DNA of 64,000 nt from Pseudomonas sp. Bc-h (GCF_002080045.1 NZ_MUIN01000001.1:1-64000); one strand, 5' to 3'. Counted from the first letter of the stretch, positions 1-8,907 are shown. Notes: generated from the letters alone by a model not told the origin. A program made the numbers and translations.

Positions 1-566
1 GGGGGTTGGGTGGGTGTGGTGTGGATCTGATCATGGCTACATTCCTTGGTGAGCTGAGCCGACACTCTCCGCTGTCAAACGAAGTGGGTGGCGGCTGTAG
101 GCGGGTTGACAGACCAGTCACCAAGAAACCTGGCGCACACAAGTGTGCCCCACATACAGCCGCCATAACGCAGTCGCGCATCAGTGATGCGCAAGTCTAT
201 TAGCGAGTGTTGCTTCTTAGTGGATTCGGTCTGTCAAAACCGGTCGCTGAACCCAACGACGGGAGGAGGTTATGCCGTGATCCAGAGAGCCGCAACGCGC
301 CGGGGAGGATAGCGATTAAATTCAGAAGCGTCCTACAGCAACTGGTTGAATATGTAGGGGAATGTGTCGCTTTGAGACGGCAGACGGTTGGAGTGATCCG
401 TGCCCGCCCGTTAGATCCGATACGTGATCGACGAAAATGACCGATTTTCGGTTGACGATATAGTCGAGACGTCATCATAATTTCGCCCACAGTCCAGTAC
501 AGCTCGCAGGCAATCTTTAGAACCTGCCCGGCGGTCCTGGACTTTTTTTTGCCTCAAGGAAGCGAC
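1..566. other. Non-coding or unassigned stretch at the left edge
   Basis: I find no convincing gene here. The short open frames on both strands lack ribosome binding sites and recognisable protein features. Two perfect or near-perfect inverted repeats are visible: GCGCATCA / TGATGCGC at 176-192 with a one-base spacer, and an imperfect one around 132-149. An A/G-rich sequence just before 567 is the likely ribosome binding site of the next gene. Confidence 0.5.
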
Positions 567-1393
567 ATGAAAAGGACGGCGGTGCTGGTTGATGGTGGAT
601 TTTCTTCGAGCGAGTCCGTTTCTTCGTCAGAAAATACTTCCGTCCATGCTTCGTCCTGACCTCTGAACACCTGAGCACGATCGTCCACCTTCTCGTCAAA
701 AACCACATCGAAGAGCGCCGCGCGCTTCCCCGAGAGCTTTATCGCGTTTACTACTACGACTGCCCGCCAAACGACAAACAGGTCCGTTGCCCGATTACGC
801 CGGAAGGCCATAAAACCCCTGGCACGATCAACTTCAAAGAACATCCTCCATACAAGGTGCGAGGCGAGCTTCATGACCGCCTCAAACGAAGCCGAAAAAC
901 AGCGTTGCGGTTAGGCGAACTCTCGAAGAGTGGTCGCTGGCGACTCAACAATCATGCCTTGGACGCATTGCTCAAGGGCAGAATGACCTGGCCGGACCTG
1001 ACCAATTCGGATTTCCATTTTGATATCGACCAGAAGGCTGTCGACATCAAACTCGGGATGGACATCACGACGCTGGCGCTCAACAAGCTTGCTGACGTGA
1101 TTGTGCTCATTGCTGGCGATTCCGATTTTGTCCCCGCAGCAAAGCTTGCGAGAACCAATGGCATAGATTTCGTTCTTGATCCCATGTGGGCTAACACCGC
1201 AGCAAGCCTCAGCGAGCATGTCGACGGAGTCAGGTCCTACGATATCGTCAGGATGATCAGTTTCGTGACGCATGAGGTGGTGGTGAGTGTTCCAGCGTGG
1301 TGGCCACAGCTGGATCGGCAGGAGGAAGTCCGCAGAGAACACGAAATCGTAGATCCGCCAGATGATAGTGATGAGCCGGGCGTGCCCGATTGA
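567..1393 (+). pseudogene. NYN-domain (PIN-like) nuclease, frameshifted near the N-terminus
   Basis: The reading frame from the ATG at 567 (after AAGGAAGC) gives MKRTAVLVDGGF and then runs off into a short dead end stopping near 657. The frame offset by one base, open from about 602 to 1393, continues it with FFERVRFFVRKYF and the rest of an NYN/LabA-like domain. One missing T in the T run at 600-603 explains the break; adding it restores VDGGFFFERVRFF. The acidic metal-site residues expected for this family are visible as VDGG at the start, VDIKLGMD in the middle and AGDSDF later, followed by a charged tail. NYN proteins are Mg-dependent RNases or related PIN-fold enzymes. The piece readable from the internal ATG at 857 lacks the first catalytic Asp. 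It may be a true pseudogene, a phase-variable tract or a sequencing indel. Its neighbour is the BRCT gene downstream. Confidence 0.75.
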
Positions 1394-1617
1394 TTGGCGT
1401 CAGCGAGCTGGCTTCCGGGTGGCATTGGCGGATATACGACGTGACTTTCAGCCCCCTGTGCTGATGTATTTTCCAGTTCACAGGCAACCGGATGAACCTC
1501 ATGTAGCCCGGGGAGGGCTGACCTGAGAGTTTTGCGGTTCCTGTGTCCTTGCCCATTCTTTCGCAGCCAGCTAAACCTTGACGCACCTTGTTTTATTTTC
1601 GAGAAGGAAGCTTTCGC

Positions 1618-2259
1618 ATGGACATGCACAACGAATTCACCAACAGTCGATTCTTCCACGCCGACCGCATCGACCGCCGTTCCGCCGACGCCTTGGTGGG
1701 CATCGCTGCCGGACTCATTGCTGATGGTGTGGTCAACACCACTGAAGCGGTTTTCCTCAAGCAGTGGCTGGAGAGCCAGGTGGCGCATCTGGACGATCCG
1801 GTGATCAACCTGCTTTATTCGCGGCTCGCCTGCATGTTGAAGGACAACGTGCTGGATGAGGATGAGTCGACTGAACTGCTCAATCTCTTGCATGGGTTCG
1901 CGGGATTGCCGATCGCCAAGCCAGCGCCGTCCCAGCGTGGCGCGGTGGCCCCGAATGATCTGCCCTTCAACACTCCCGAGCCTGAATTAATCTGGGAGGG
2001 CCGGGTCTTCGTTTTTACCGGCGTCATGGCCTACGGGCCGCGCAAAGACTGTCAGACGTTGATCGAAGACAAGGGCGGGGTGATCGGCGGGGGCGTAAGC
2101 AAGAAGGTCCACTACCTGGTAGTGGGGAGCATCGGCAATGAGCAATGGCGGCACAGCACCTATGGCACCAAGATCATGAAGGCAGTGGAGTTGAGGGAGG
2201 CAGGGGCTCCGATTGCGATTGTGGCTGAGGATTATTGGCAGCGCCGAATGTTCGGGTGA
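1618..2259 (+). CDS. Protein with an N-terminal helical domain and a C-terminal BRCT domain
   Basis: A 213-residue protein starting at the ATG at 1618, preceded by GAGAAGGAAG at ideal spacing; an upstream in-frame ATG at 1588 has no such site. Residues 1-110 are helical and acidic (ALVGIAAGLIADGVV, then a LxDDxVLDEDE-like stretch) and resemble a TerB-like or EF-hand-like helical fold, which is inference. Residues about 125-213 form a BRCT domain: IWEGRVFVFTGVM, then DKGGVIGGGVSKKVHYLVVG, ending with the conserved Trp in EDYWQRRM. BRCT domains of this NAD-ligase-like type bind DNA ends or phosphopeptides. No catalytic domain is attached. It follows the NYN gene by 224 bp on the same strand, so the two may form one accessory unit. 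The function is unknown. Confidence 0.8.
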   Translation: MDMHNEFTNSRFFHADRIDRRSADALVGIAAGLIADGVVNTTEAVFLKQWLESQVAHLDDPVINLLYSRLACMLKDNVLDEDESTELLNLLHGFAGLPIAKPAPSQRGAVAPNDLPFNTPEPELIWEGRVFVFTGVMAYGPRKDCQTLIEDKGGVIGGGVSKKVHYLVVGSIGNEQWRHSTYGTKIMKAVELREAGAPIAIVAEDYWQRRMFG

Positions 2260-2332
2260 TTGCTCGAATGGGATTGGTCGATGGATGACGTGGACTTAAG
2301 CAGATTACGAATGACTTACACGCAGCCCAAAA

Positions 2333-2366
2333 CAAAAAAGGCCCACCTTTCGGTGAGCCTTTTTCG
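2333..2366 (-). terminator. Rho-independent terminator of tRNA-Thr
   Basis: On the minus strand GGCTCACC, a GAAA loop and GGTGGGCC are followed by a run of T. It lies 10 bases beyond the tRNA-Thr 3' end. The A/T runs on both sides could also stop transcription from the BRCT gene. Confidence 0.8.
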
Positions 2367-2375
2367 CTAAATCTA

Positions 2376-2451
<76 letters not shown>

Positions 2452-2539
2452 GTGTGGGCGCTGATTATAGGGATTTGATTTGTCGAGTAAAGCCCTAATT
2501 TCAGTTTTTTACGGTGCTTATGTCGGAACGCGATTACCG

Positions 2540-2724
2540 TTATTCACAATTGCTCTCGTGCCAAGGCGATGAAAGGTGATTTTGTAGAACCGTTCTCATT
2601 CGTTCGCAAGCTACTGATTTGTCGAAAATTTAACACCTGTCTAAAAAATGACCAATTCGTGAAATCGTTTGCGGATCAGGGTTTCTGTGCATTCGTGGGA
2701 ATTTCGTCAACAGAGTTATCCACA
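2540..2724. promoter_or_regulatory. Two matches to the DnaA box in an AT-rich spacer
   Basis: TTATTCACA lies at 2540-2548 and TTATCCACA, the exact consensus, at 2716-2724. They sit in the 294-bp gap between tRNA-Thr and the methyltransferase 3' end, which has no gene of its own. Two matches in AT-rich DNA may be chance; replication control here is only a possibility. Confidence 0.25.
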
Positions 2725-2745
2725 GGGCAGTACGCTCGAAGTGGA

Positions 2746-3951
2746 TCATTTTCGCTCGGCGAGGATGAGCAGATTTCTCGGGGTGAGCTGGCTGTCGCAG
2801 AAGGTGCCGATGCGGACGTGGTAACTGCGCTCTTGCAGGTAAAGAGCGCGGTCGAGGATGAGCCAGAGTTCGAGGAGGCGGCGGAAGAGGTTTCGGAGTA
2901 GTTCGAGGTTGCGAACTTCGGCCAGGCGCTGCCACCCAGCGGCCTCGGAGGCGGGCCAGTCGTGGTTGCCTGGATCTGATAGTTGTTTGAGTTCAGCGAG
3001 GTCGCGGCAGTAGTCGGCGAAGGGTTTGTCGAGCCAGGCGCTGGGCAGTGATGGCGTTGGCAGGTAGTCGTCGATGCCTCTCAGCTCGCGTTGCATGAGG
3101 TCGAAGGCCAGGCGGCGGGCCATGGAGGTGTCGCGCTGGCGACGGACGCGGGCGCCTGCGGTGACGGTTTCGCTGAGGGGCAGGCCGAGGTCGTCCAGGG
3201 AGAGTTCGAGTGCGGAGGCTTGGCCTTCGGTGGACATCGCCTGGTAATGGTCGCTAGCGATGCGGTTGTAGCAGCACGGTGCGATAGCCATGTGTTGGCA
3301 GCGGGTGTCGCTGGCGAGTTGCATGAGGCGCACATGCAGATCGCCGCAGGCGTGCAGGGCGACGGGAGTGTGGTCAGGCTGCAGTTGGTCTACGGCTTCG
3401 GCGGCCATGACGTCTTGTTGGACGTGTTCGGCGGCGATGTGGAGTTTGGCGCTAAGTTGGGTGCCCGCTTCGACCAGCTTGGGGTCGTATTCCAGGCAGG
3501 TGAGGGCTTGCCCTTGATGGGCGAGGCGTCTGCCGAGGTGGCCTTTGCCGGAGCACCAGTCGAGCCAGTGGGTCGGCATGTGCTGAAAGCTCAGGCTGCT
3601 GGCGAAGGCTTCGATCTGTTGCCATTTGCGGCCGGGGACGTCGACGCTCATGCGCGATGACACGCTTTGCAGTTCGACGCGGGGTAGGGCGTCGATGTCG
3701 CTCAGGGCTTTGGACTGCGCAGCGATCTGCTTGAACGGCTCGGGCGCGTCGAGTTGCTCGGGATGGTTGTGAGCGGCTTCGGCTTGTTCAAGCGAGCGCT
3801 GGCGCAGCCAGGTGGATAGTTCGGGGTGCTGCGCCTCCCACGGCAGATGGCGATGGGTGAAGGGTTTTGGGCGCCACAGGTGCTGATGCTCGAGCAGGAA
3901 GGCGTCGAGGGCGTGGAAGCGGGATATCAGGTCGGCGGGGTGCAGGGGCAT
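2746..3951 (-). CDS. SAM-dependent methyltransferase (Methyltransf_32-like)
   Basis: A 401-residue protein. The SAM-binding motif I is DWCSGKGHLGRRLA at residues 131-144, followed by an acidic CLEYDP motif. HACGDLH (200-206) and APCCYNR (224-230) are characteristic of the Methyltransf_32 family, which is related to the TRM13 and GSTCD methyltransferases. The N-terminal 130 residues are a family-specific helical region and the C-terminus is a helical extension. The target is unknown; tRNA or another RNA is plausible by homology. It is a single gene, transcribed towards tRNA-Thr and separated from the amino acid transporter operon by 142 bp that carries a REP-like palindrome. Confidence 0.85.
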   Translation of the reverse strand: MPLHPADLISRFHALDAFLLEHQHLWRPKPFTHRHLPWEAQHPELSTWLRQRSLEQAEAAHNHPEQLDAPEPFKQIAAQSKALSDIDALPRVELQSVSSRMSVDVPGRKWQQIEAFASSLSFQHMPTHWLDWCSGKGHLGRRLAHQGQALTCLEYDPKLVEAGTQLSAKLHIAAEHVQQDVMAAEAVDQLQPDHTPVALHACGDLHVRLMQLASDTRCQHMAIAPCCYNRIASDHYQAMSTEGQASALELSLDDLGLPLSETVTAGARVRRQRDTSMARRLAFDLMQRELRGIDDYLPTPSLPSAWLDKPFADYCRDLAELKQLSDPGNHDWPASEAAGWQRLAEVRNLELLRNLFRRLLELWLILDRALYLQERSYHVRIGTFCDSQLTPRNLLILAERK

Positions 3952-4012
3952 CGGCTGGGCAGCGGTGTTGGGGTTCGGGGCAAGCTTACGGGCTTTGGAG
4001 GCTGGACGTCAG

Positions 4013-4047
4013 TCTTCGCGAGTAAGCTCCCTTGCACAGGGGAGCTC
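4013..4047. repeat. REP-like palindromic remnant
   Basis: CTTCGCGAGTAAGCTCCCTT followed by GCACAGGGGAGCTC resembles the CGCGAGCAAGCTCGCTCCC REP family of Pseudomonas, decayed in one arm. It lies between two minus-strand genes. Confidence 0.45.
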
Positions 4048-4093
4048 ATCGCCACGCGGGCCGCATTGAGCCAGCCCCAGCCCGGTGTGCTGT

Positions 4094-4783
4094 TTATCGC
4101 CCCTGGCTGGCGTCCACCCGTAGGTAGCGTTCCAGCAGTTTGAAGCCCTGTATCAGCACGAACGACATCAGCAGATAGATCAGGCCCGCGAGAAAGAAGC
4201 TCTGCTCCGGCATGTAGGTGCGGGCGTTGATGGTGCGGGCCATGCCGGTGATGTCCAGCAGCGTAACCGTGCTGGCGAGGGCGCTGGCCTTGAGCATCAG
4301 GATGACTTCGTTGCTGTACGCCGGCAGCCCTATGCGGGCGGCGCGGGGCAGGATGATGTAAAGCAGCGCCTTGCCTTTGGACATGCCAAGCGCGCGGGCG
4401 GCTTCGATTTCCCCCGGCGGCACGGCCTGAATCGCGCCGCGCAGGATCTCAGCGATGTAGGCCGTGGTGTGCAGCGTCATGGTCAGTGCTGCGCAGAAGA
4501 ACGGATCGCGCAGGTAAGGCCACAGCGGCCCTTTAGTCACGGCGTCGAACTGCGCCAGCCCGTAATAGACCACGAACAGTTGAACCAGCAGCGGCGTGCC
4601 GCGAAAGAAGAAGATGTAGGCGTAGGGCAGGGCGCGCACATAGGCATTACGTGAGGCGCGGGCGATGCCCATGGGGATTGTCAGAATCAATCCGGCGACA
4701 ACGGCGATGGCCACCAGCTCCAGCGTCAGGGTCGCGCCCTGCAGCAGTTTGGGCAGCCATTTGAGGGCAAACTCCCACGTCAT
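4094..4783 (-). CDS. hisM: Basic amino acid ABC transporter permease (HisM-like)
   Basis: A 229-residue inner-membrane permease starting at the ATG at 4783, preceded by GAGGAGCG. That start overlaps the stop of the upstream permease gene (ATGA), which suggests translational coupling. About five membrane segments are apparent. The EAA loop is EIEAARALGMSKGKALLYII in the second half, the site that contacts the ATPase. The closest known relatives are HisM/AotM/OccM permeases of the lysine/arginine/ornithine/histidine/octopine importers. It is the last gene of an ATPase, binding protein, HisQ-like, HisM-like operon. Substrate within the basic amino acids cannot be told from sequence alone. Confidence 0.88.
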   Translation of the reverse strand: MTWEFALKWLPKLLQGATLTLELVAIAVVAGLILTIPMGIARASRNAYVRALPYAYIFFFRGTPLLVQLFVVYYGLAQFDAVTKGPLWPYLRDPFFCAALTMTLHTTAYIAEILRGAIQAVPPGEIEAARALGMSKGKALLYIILPRAARIGLPAYSNEVILMLKASALASTVTLLDITGMARTINARTYMPEQSFFLAGLIYLLMSFVLIQGFKLLERYLRVDASQGR

Positions 4784-5475
4784 GATGCGCTCCTCACGAA
4801 ACCGATCGATGCACGCTTCTCCAGCCATGCCAGGCCGACCATCGACAGCGCGGTCATGCCCAGATAGAGGAAGGCGGCGACCATATAGAAGGTGAACGGC
4901 TGTTTGGTGGTGGTGACGGCGATCTGCGCGTGGCGCATGACTTCTTCAAGACCAATGACAGAAACCAGCGCGGTGTCTTTCATCAGGATCATGAACAGAT
5001 TGCCGAGCCCCGGCAGCGCGATGCGCCACATCTGCGGCATGACCAGCTTGACGAAGATGCGCGAGCGCGACATGCCCAGCGCCAGCCCCGCTTCGCGGTG
5101 GCCTTTTGGGATCGCCAGCATGGCGCCGCGAAACACCTCTGTGGCGTACGCGCCGAAGCACAGCCCCAGCGCGATGACGCCCGCAGCAAAGGCGCTGAGC
5201 GACAGGTTGGGAATGCCGAACAGGTGGCCGATGGCGCGCATGCTGCTGACGGTGCCGAAGTAAATCAGCAGCACCCACAGCAGTTCGGGAATACCGCGCA
5301 CCAAGGTCGAGTAGGTGCCGCCGAGCCACTGTAGGGCACGGTTCGGTGAGGTCTTGGCCAGCGCGCCGAGTAGTCCCAGGACGAGGCCCAGGCACAGGGC
5401 AGACAACGCGAGTTGGATCGTCATCAGCACGCCGGCAGCCAGGGCCGGGCCGAATCCTTGTAGATCGAGGTTCAT
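4780..5475 (-). CDS. hisQ: Basic amino acid ABC transporter permease (HisQ-like)
   Basis: A 231-residue membrane protein of the HisQ/GlnP family. Hydrophobic segments begin at residue 12; LVRGIPELLWVLLIYFG is the typical cytoplasmic-to-membrane boundary of polar amino acid permeases. The EAA loop reads HREAGLALGMSRSRIFVKLV. It would pair with the HisM-like protein to form the heterodimeric channel. It begins 68 bp after the binding-protein gene and overlaps the next permease by 4 bp. Confidence 0.88.
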   Translation of the reverse strand: MNLDLQGFGPALAAGVLMTIQLALSALCLGLVLGLLGALAKTSPNRALQWLGGTYSTLVRGIPELLWVLLIYFGTVSSMRAIGHLFGIPNLSLSAFAAGVIALGLCFGAYATEVFRGAMLAIPKGHREAGLALGMSRSRIFVKLVMPQMWRIALPGLGNLFMILMKDTALVSVIGLEEVMRHAQIAVTTTKQPFTFYMVAAFLYLGMTALSMVGLAWLEKRASIGFVRSAS

Positions 5476-5543
5476 GGCTTTGCTTGGTCAGAGGACAGAC
5501 ACCACCGCTCTATAAGAAGGCGCGGCGGTGTCGGTCGGGCAGA

Positions 5544-6308
5544 TCAGAGGATGCTGAACGGGAAGTACTTGTCGTTGATCTTCTTGTAGGTGCCGTCTGC
5601 AATGATTTCCTTGAGGGCTTCATTCAGCTTCTCGCGCAGCGGGTCATCCTTGCGCACAGCGATGCCGATCTTGTCGTCGCCGGGCAATGGCTCGCCCTTG
5701 AACTCGAAGCTTTCGCCTTCTTTGCTTTTCAGCCACTCGTAGCTGGCGTATTTGTCGCCGAGCAGGGCGTCCACGCGACCGGAAGCGAGGTCCAGAAAGG
5801 CATTTTCCTGCGAGTCGTAGAGTTTGACCGTGACAGCGTCGCCCCAGTTGTCTTCCAGCCAGGTGCCGGAAAGGGTGGCGCGCTGTGCGCCGATGGTCTT
5901 GCCATTCAGCGCTTGCTTGATGGCCTCGTTGTCGGCACCCAGATTGGTCGCTTTTGGCGCGATGAATTGCAGCTTGTTCGAGTAGTACGGGTTGGTGAAG
6001 TTGACGGCCTGCTTGCGCTCGTCGGTGATGGACATCGACGAGATGAGGAAATCGAACTTCTGCGCGTTCAAGGCCGGGATGATGCCGTCCCAGTCAGAGG
6101 TCACGACTTCGCAGGTGACCTTCATCTTCGCGCACAGGGCGTTGCCGATTTCGACGTCGAAACCCACGACCTGACCGCTTGCATCTTTGTTGTTGAACGG
6201 CGGGTAAGCCCCTTCGATGCCCATTTTCAGAGTGTCGGCAGCAAAAGCGCTGGAGACCATTGCCAGGGTAGCGGCAGTGGCCAACAGGAAATTTTTCAGG
6301 GTCTGCAT
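5544..6308 (-). CDS. Periplasmic basic amino acid binding protein (ArgT/HisJ-like)
   Basis: A 254-residue SBP_bac_3 protein with a clear signal peptide (MQTLKNFLLATAATLA, cleavage after AFA). Mature features match LAO/histidine binding proteins: KMGIEGAYPPFNNKD at the start, VGFDVEIGNALC, a WDGIIPAL motif and ISSMSITDERKQAVNFTNPY. It captures lysine, arginine, ornithine or histidine in the periplasm and delivers it to the HisQ/HisM-like permease. It lies between the ATPase and permease genes in one minus-strand operon. Confidence 0.9.
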   Translation of the reverse strand: MQTLKNFLLATAATLAMVSSAFAADTLKMGIEGAYPPFNNKDASGQVVGFDVEIGNALCAKMKVTCEVVTSDWDGIIPALNAQKFDFLISSMSITDERKQAVNFTNPYYSNKLQFIAPKATNLGADNEAIKQALNGKTIGAQRATLSGTWLEDNWGDAVTVKLYDSQENAFLDLASGRVDALLGDKYASYEWLKSKEGESFEFKGEPLPGDDKIGIAVRKDDPLREKLNEALKEIIADGTYKKINDKYFPFSIL

Positions 6309-6321
6309 CGATGTTGCTCCG

Positions 6322-7095
6322 TTAGCGATTGCTGGACATGAATTGTTTGCAGCGCGCCGATTGCGGGTCGTCGAAAACCTGCTGCGGCGATCCTTGTTCT
6401 TCTACCAGCCCTTGATGCAGGAACACCACTTCACTGGATACCTGCCGGGCAAAATTCATTTCGTGGGTCACCATCAACATGGTCCGGCCTTCTTCGGCCA
6501 GCCCACGGATCACAGTAAGCACTTCTTGCACCATCTCGGGGTCCAGCGCGGAAGTCGGCTCGTCGAACAGGATCACTTTAGGCTGCATTGCCAGTGTGCG
6601 TGCGATGGCCGCGCGCTGCTGCTGGCCGCCTGACAGTTGCGCAGGATACACGTGGCGTTTGTCGGCGATCCCGACCTTGGCCAGCAACGCCTCTGCCATG
6701 TCGGTCGCCTCTGCCTTGCTCTGGCCCAGGACACGGCGCGGCGCCTCGATGATGTTATCGAGCACGGTCATGTGTGGCCAAAGGTTGAAGTTCTGGAAGA
6801 CGAAACCGATCTCGCTGCGCAGCCGATTGATCTGACGGTTGTCCGCGGCAATCAGTTCACCCTTGCGGGTGGCCTTTAGCTTGAGTTCTTCGCCGGCCAC
6901 CAGGATCTGACCCTGATGCGGGTTCTCCAGCAGATTGATACAGCGCAGCAGCGTGGACTTGCCGGAGCCGGATGAACCCAGAATCGAAATCACGTCGCCG
7001 TCGCGCGCGGTCAGCGAGATGCCCTTGAGCACCTCGAGCTGGCCATAGCGCTTGTGCAGGTTGCGGATTTCCAGGGCGGGCGTGGCCTCGGCCAT
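6322..7095 (-). CDS. hisP: Basic amino acid ABC transporter ATPase (HisP-like)
   Basis: A 257-residue ATPase. Walker A is GSSGSGKST (40-48), the Q-loop is in FVFQNFNLW, the ABC signature is LSGGQ (154-158), Walker B is VILFDEPTSALD (174-185), and the H-loop is in MVTHEMNF. Insertions around residues 65-90 are typical of HisP. The start at 7095 has GAGGA upstream. It is the first gene of the operon, so the gap from 7096 carries the promoter. Confidence 0.92.
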   Translation of the reverse strand: MAEATPALEIRNLHKRYGQLEVLKGISLTARDGDVISILGSSGSGKSTLLRCINLLENPHQGQILVAGEELKLKATRKGELIAADNRQINRLRSEIGFVFQNFNLWPHMTVLDNIIEAPRRVLGQSKAEATDMAEALLAKVGIADKRHVYPAQLSGGQQQRAAIARTLAMQPKVILFDEPTSALDPEMVQEVLTVIRGLAEEGRTMLMVTHEMNFARQVSSEVVFLHQGLVEEQGSPQQVFDDPQSARCKQFMSSNR

Positions 7096-7515
7096 GTGCG
7101 GTCCTCATGTGTACGTGTGCTGATCGCGGGCGGCAAACGAGCTTGCCTTGCGCAAAAAGGGCGCGATGGTGCCAGCTTTAAACGCCGTGGGGAAGGGTGT
7201 TTCGGCCAACGGCGCGATCAAAGGTCATAAGCATGCCCCTATTTGGTGCTAATCGGTCGCGTCTGTGTATTTTCGGTGCAAGTAAACGTCTCTATCCTGT
7301 TGCGCTCGGTAACATCTCCTACAGGAATGGCTAAATGCTATTCCGCTCAGAGACTTACCGAATGCCTCTGCAACGGGCATATGCGTGCACGACGTCGCTT
7401 TTGAAATATTTTGGCGTAGTTCTTGCGTAAAAAATAAATAACAGAGCCGTTGTGATCTTTTTACGAGGACGCACAAACCGCTCTGATCCGTACAAAAATC
7501 CTAAAGGTTGCTTTC
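7096..7515. other. Divergent intergenic region between the hisP-like gene and gabP
   Basis: This 420-bp gap separates two outward-facing transport genes and must hold both promoters. A sigma-54 promoter for the right-hand gene is visible (listed separately). I see no further gene. Confidence 0.6.
7411..7428 (+). promoter_or_regulatory. Sigma-54 (RpoN) promoter of the GABA permease gene
   Basis: TTGGCGTAGTTCTTGCGT matches the RpoN consensus TTGGCACGNNNNTTGCW. The invariant GG (7413-7414) and GC (7425-7426) are 10 bases apart as required. It lies about 90 bp before the start codon, reading towards the gene. An enhancer-binding activator is required at such promoters; NtrC or CbrB are the usual candidates for amino acid uptake in Pseudomonas. 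Confidence 0.7.
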
Positions 7516-8907
7516 ATGAGCAGTACCCCAAACTCTTCAAACCTCGATCAGGGGCTTAAATCGCGGCATATCACCATGCTGTCGATTGCAGGTGTGATTG
7601 GCGCTGGCCTATTCGTCGGCTCCGGGCATGCCATTGCCGAAGCGGGTCCCGCAGTTCTGCTGGCCTACGCTGCAGCCGGTACGCTGGTTGTGCTGGTCAT
7701 GCGCATGCTGGCTGAAATGGCTGTCGCCTCCCCGGATACCGGTTCGTTTTCGACCTACGCCGACCGTGCGATCGGTCACTGGGCGGGCTTCACCATTGGT
7801 TGGTTGTACTGGTGGTTCTGGGTGTTGGTGATTCCGCTGGAGGCCAACGCCGCCGCGACCATCCTTCATGCATGGTTCCCGAATATCGCGATCTGGGCAT
7901 TCACGCTGGTGATCACCTTGCTGCTGACCGCGACCAACCTGTTCAGCGTCAAGAACTACGGTGAGTTCGAGTTCTGGTTCGCGCTGATCAAGGTTTTGGC
8001 GATCATTGGTTTCGTGGTGCTGGGCATCGCTGCGGTCTTTGGCCTGCTGCCGAACAGCCAGGTCAGCGGCGTCAGCCATCTGTACGACACGCAAGGCTTC
8101 TTGCCGAACGGCATGGGTGCGGTGCTGGCAGCGATGCTGACCACCATGTTCTCGTTCATGGGTACCGAGATCGTCACCATCGCGGCGGCGGAGTCAAAGG
8201 ACCCTGGCAAGCAAATCACCAAGGCCACCAATTCGGTGATCTGGCGGATCTGCCTGTTCTATCTGGTTTCGATCTTCCTGGTCGTGGCGCTGGTGCCGTG
8301 GAATGACAGCCGTCTGGCTGAAGTAGGCTCCTATCAGACTGTGCTCGACCTGATGGGTATTCCGAACGCCAAGTTGATCGTCGATCTGGTGGTGCTGGTC
8401 GCTGTAACCAGCTGCTTGAACTCGGCGCTCTACACCGCTTCGCGCATGCTGTTCTCCCTCGGCAAGCGTGGTGACGCACCTGCGGTTTCGCAACGCACCA
8501 CCAAGGCAGGCACTCCTTACTGGGCTGTGTTGCTGTCGACTGCTGCGGCGTTTGCTGCGGTGTTCGCCAACTACGTCGCGCCGGCTGCGGTGTTCGATTT
8601 CCTGCTCGCCAGTTCCGGCGCCATCGCGCTGCTGGTGTACCTGGTCATCGCTGTTTCGCAGCTGCGCATGCGCCGCAAGCGTGAGTCTGCCGGCGAGCCT
8701 ATCGACTTCCGCATGTGGCTGTTTCCGGGCCTGACCTGGGCTGTGATCGTATTCATCGTCGCGGTGCTGAGTATCATGCTGTTCCAGGAAGGCCATCGCA
8801 TGGAAATCATCGCCACGGGCCTTCTGAGCATCCTCGTGGTCGCTGCCGGTTTGATCGTGTCGAGCCGCCGCAAAGCGGTCAAGGCGGGGAAGGTTGTGCT
8901 CAATTGA
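7516..8907 (+). CDS. gabP: GABA / amino acid permease of the APC family (GabP-like)
   Basis: A 463-residue polytopic protein with about twelve membrane segments. The first carries the APC signature SIAGVIGAGLFVGSG, and ALVIPLEANAAA-like and SFMGTEIVTIAAAES regions match amino acid permeases of the GabP/AroP/LysP group. GabP imports 4-aminobutyrate with protons, which would fit with the polyamine catabolic genes elsewhere in the window, since that pathway yields GABA. The gene is monocistronic and is preceded by a sigma-54 promoter. Substrate is inferred from overall similarity; another amino acid is possible. Confidence 0.85.
   Translation: MSSTPNSSNLDQGLKSRHITMLSIAGVIGAGLFVGSGHAIAEAGPAVLLAYAAAGTLVVLVMRMLAEMAVASPDTGSFSTYADRAIGHWAGFTIGWLYWWFWVLVIPLEANAAATILHAWFPNIAIWAFTLVITLLLTATNLFSVKNYGEFEFWFALIKVLAIIGFVVLGIAAVFGLLPNSQVSGVSHLYDTQGFLPNGMGAVLAAMLTTMFSFMGTEIVTIAAAESKDPGKQITKATNSVIWRICLFYLVSIFLVVALVPWNDSRLAEVGSYQTVLDLMGIPNAKLIVDLVVLVAVTSCLNSALYTASRMLFSLGKRGDAPAVSQRTTKAGTPYWAVLLSTAAAFAAVFANYVAPAAVFDFLLASSGAIALLVYLVIAVSQLRMRRKRESAGEPIDFRMWLFPGLTWAVIVFIVAVLSIMLFQEGHRMEIIATGLLSILVVAAGLIVSSRRKAVKAGKVVLN

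Noticed and set aside
857..1393. NYN protein starting at the internal ATG at 857 as an intact short gene
   Set aside because: It would lack the first third of the domain, including the VDGG motif that is readable upstream in the neighbouring frame, and no ribosome site precedes 857.
2569..2901. A 110-codon plus-strand frame overlapping the methyltransferase 3' end
   Set aside because: No family features, and it is partly antisense to a supported gene.
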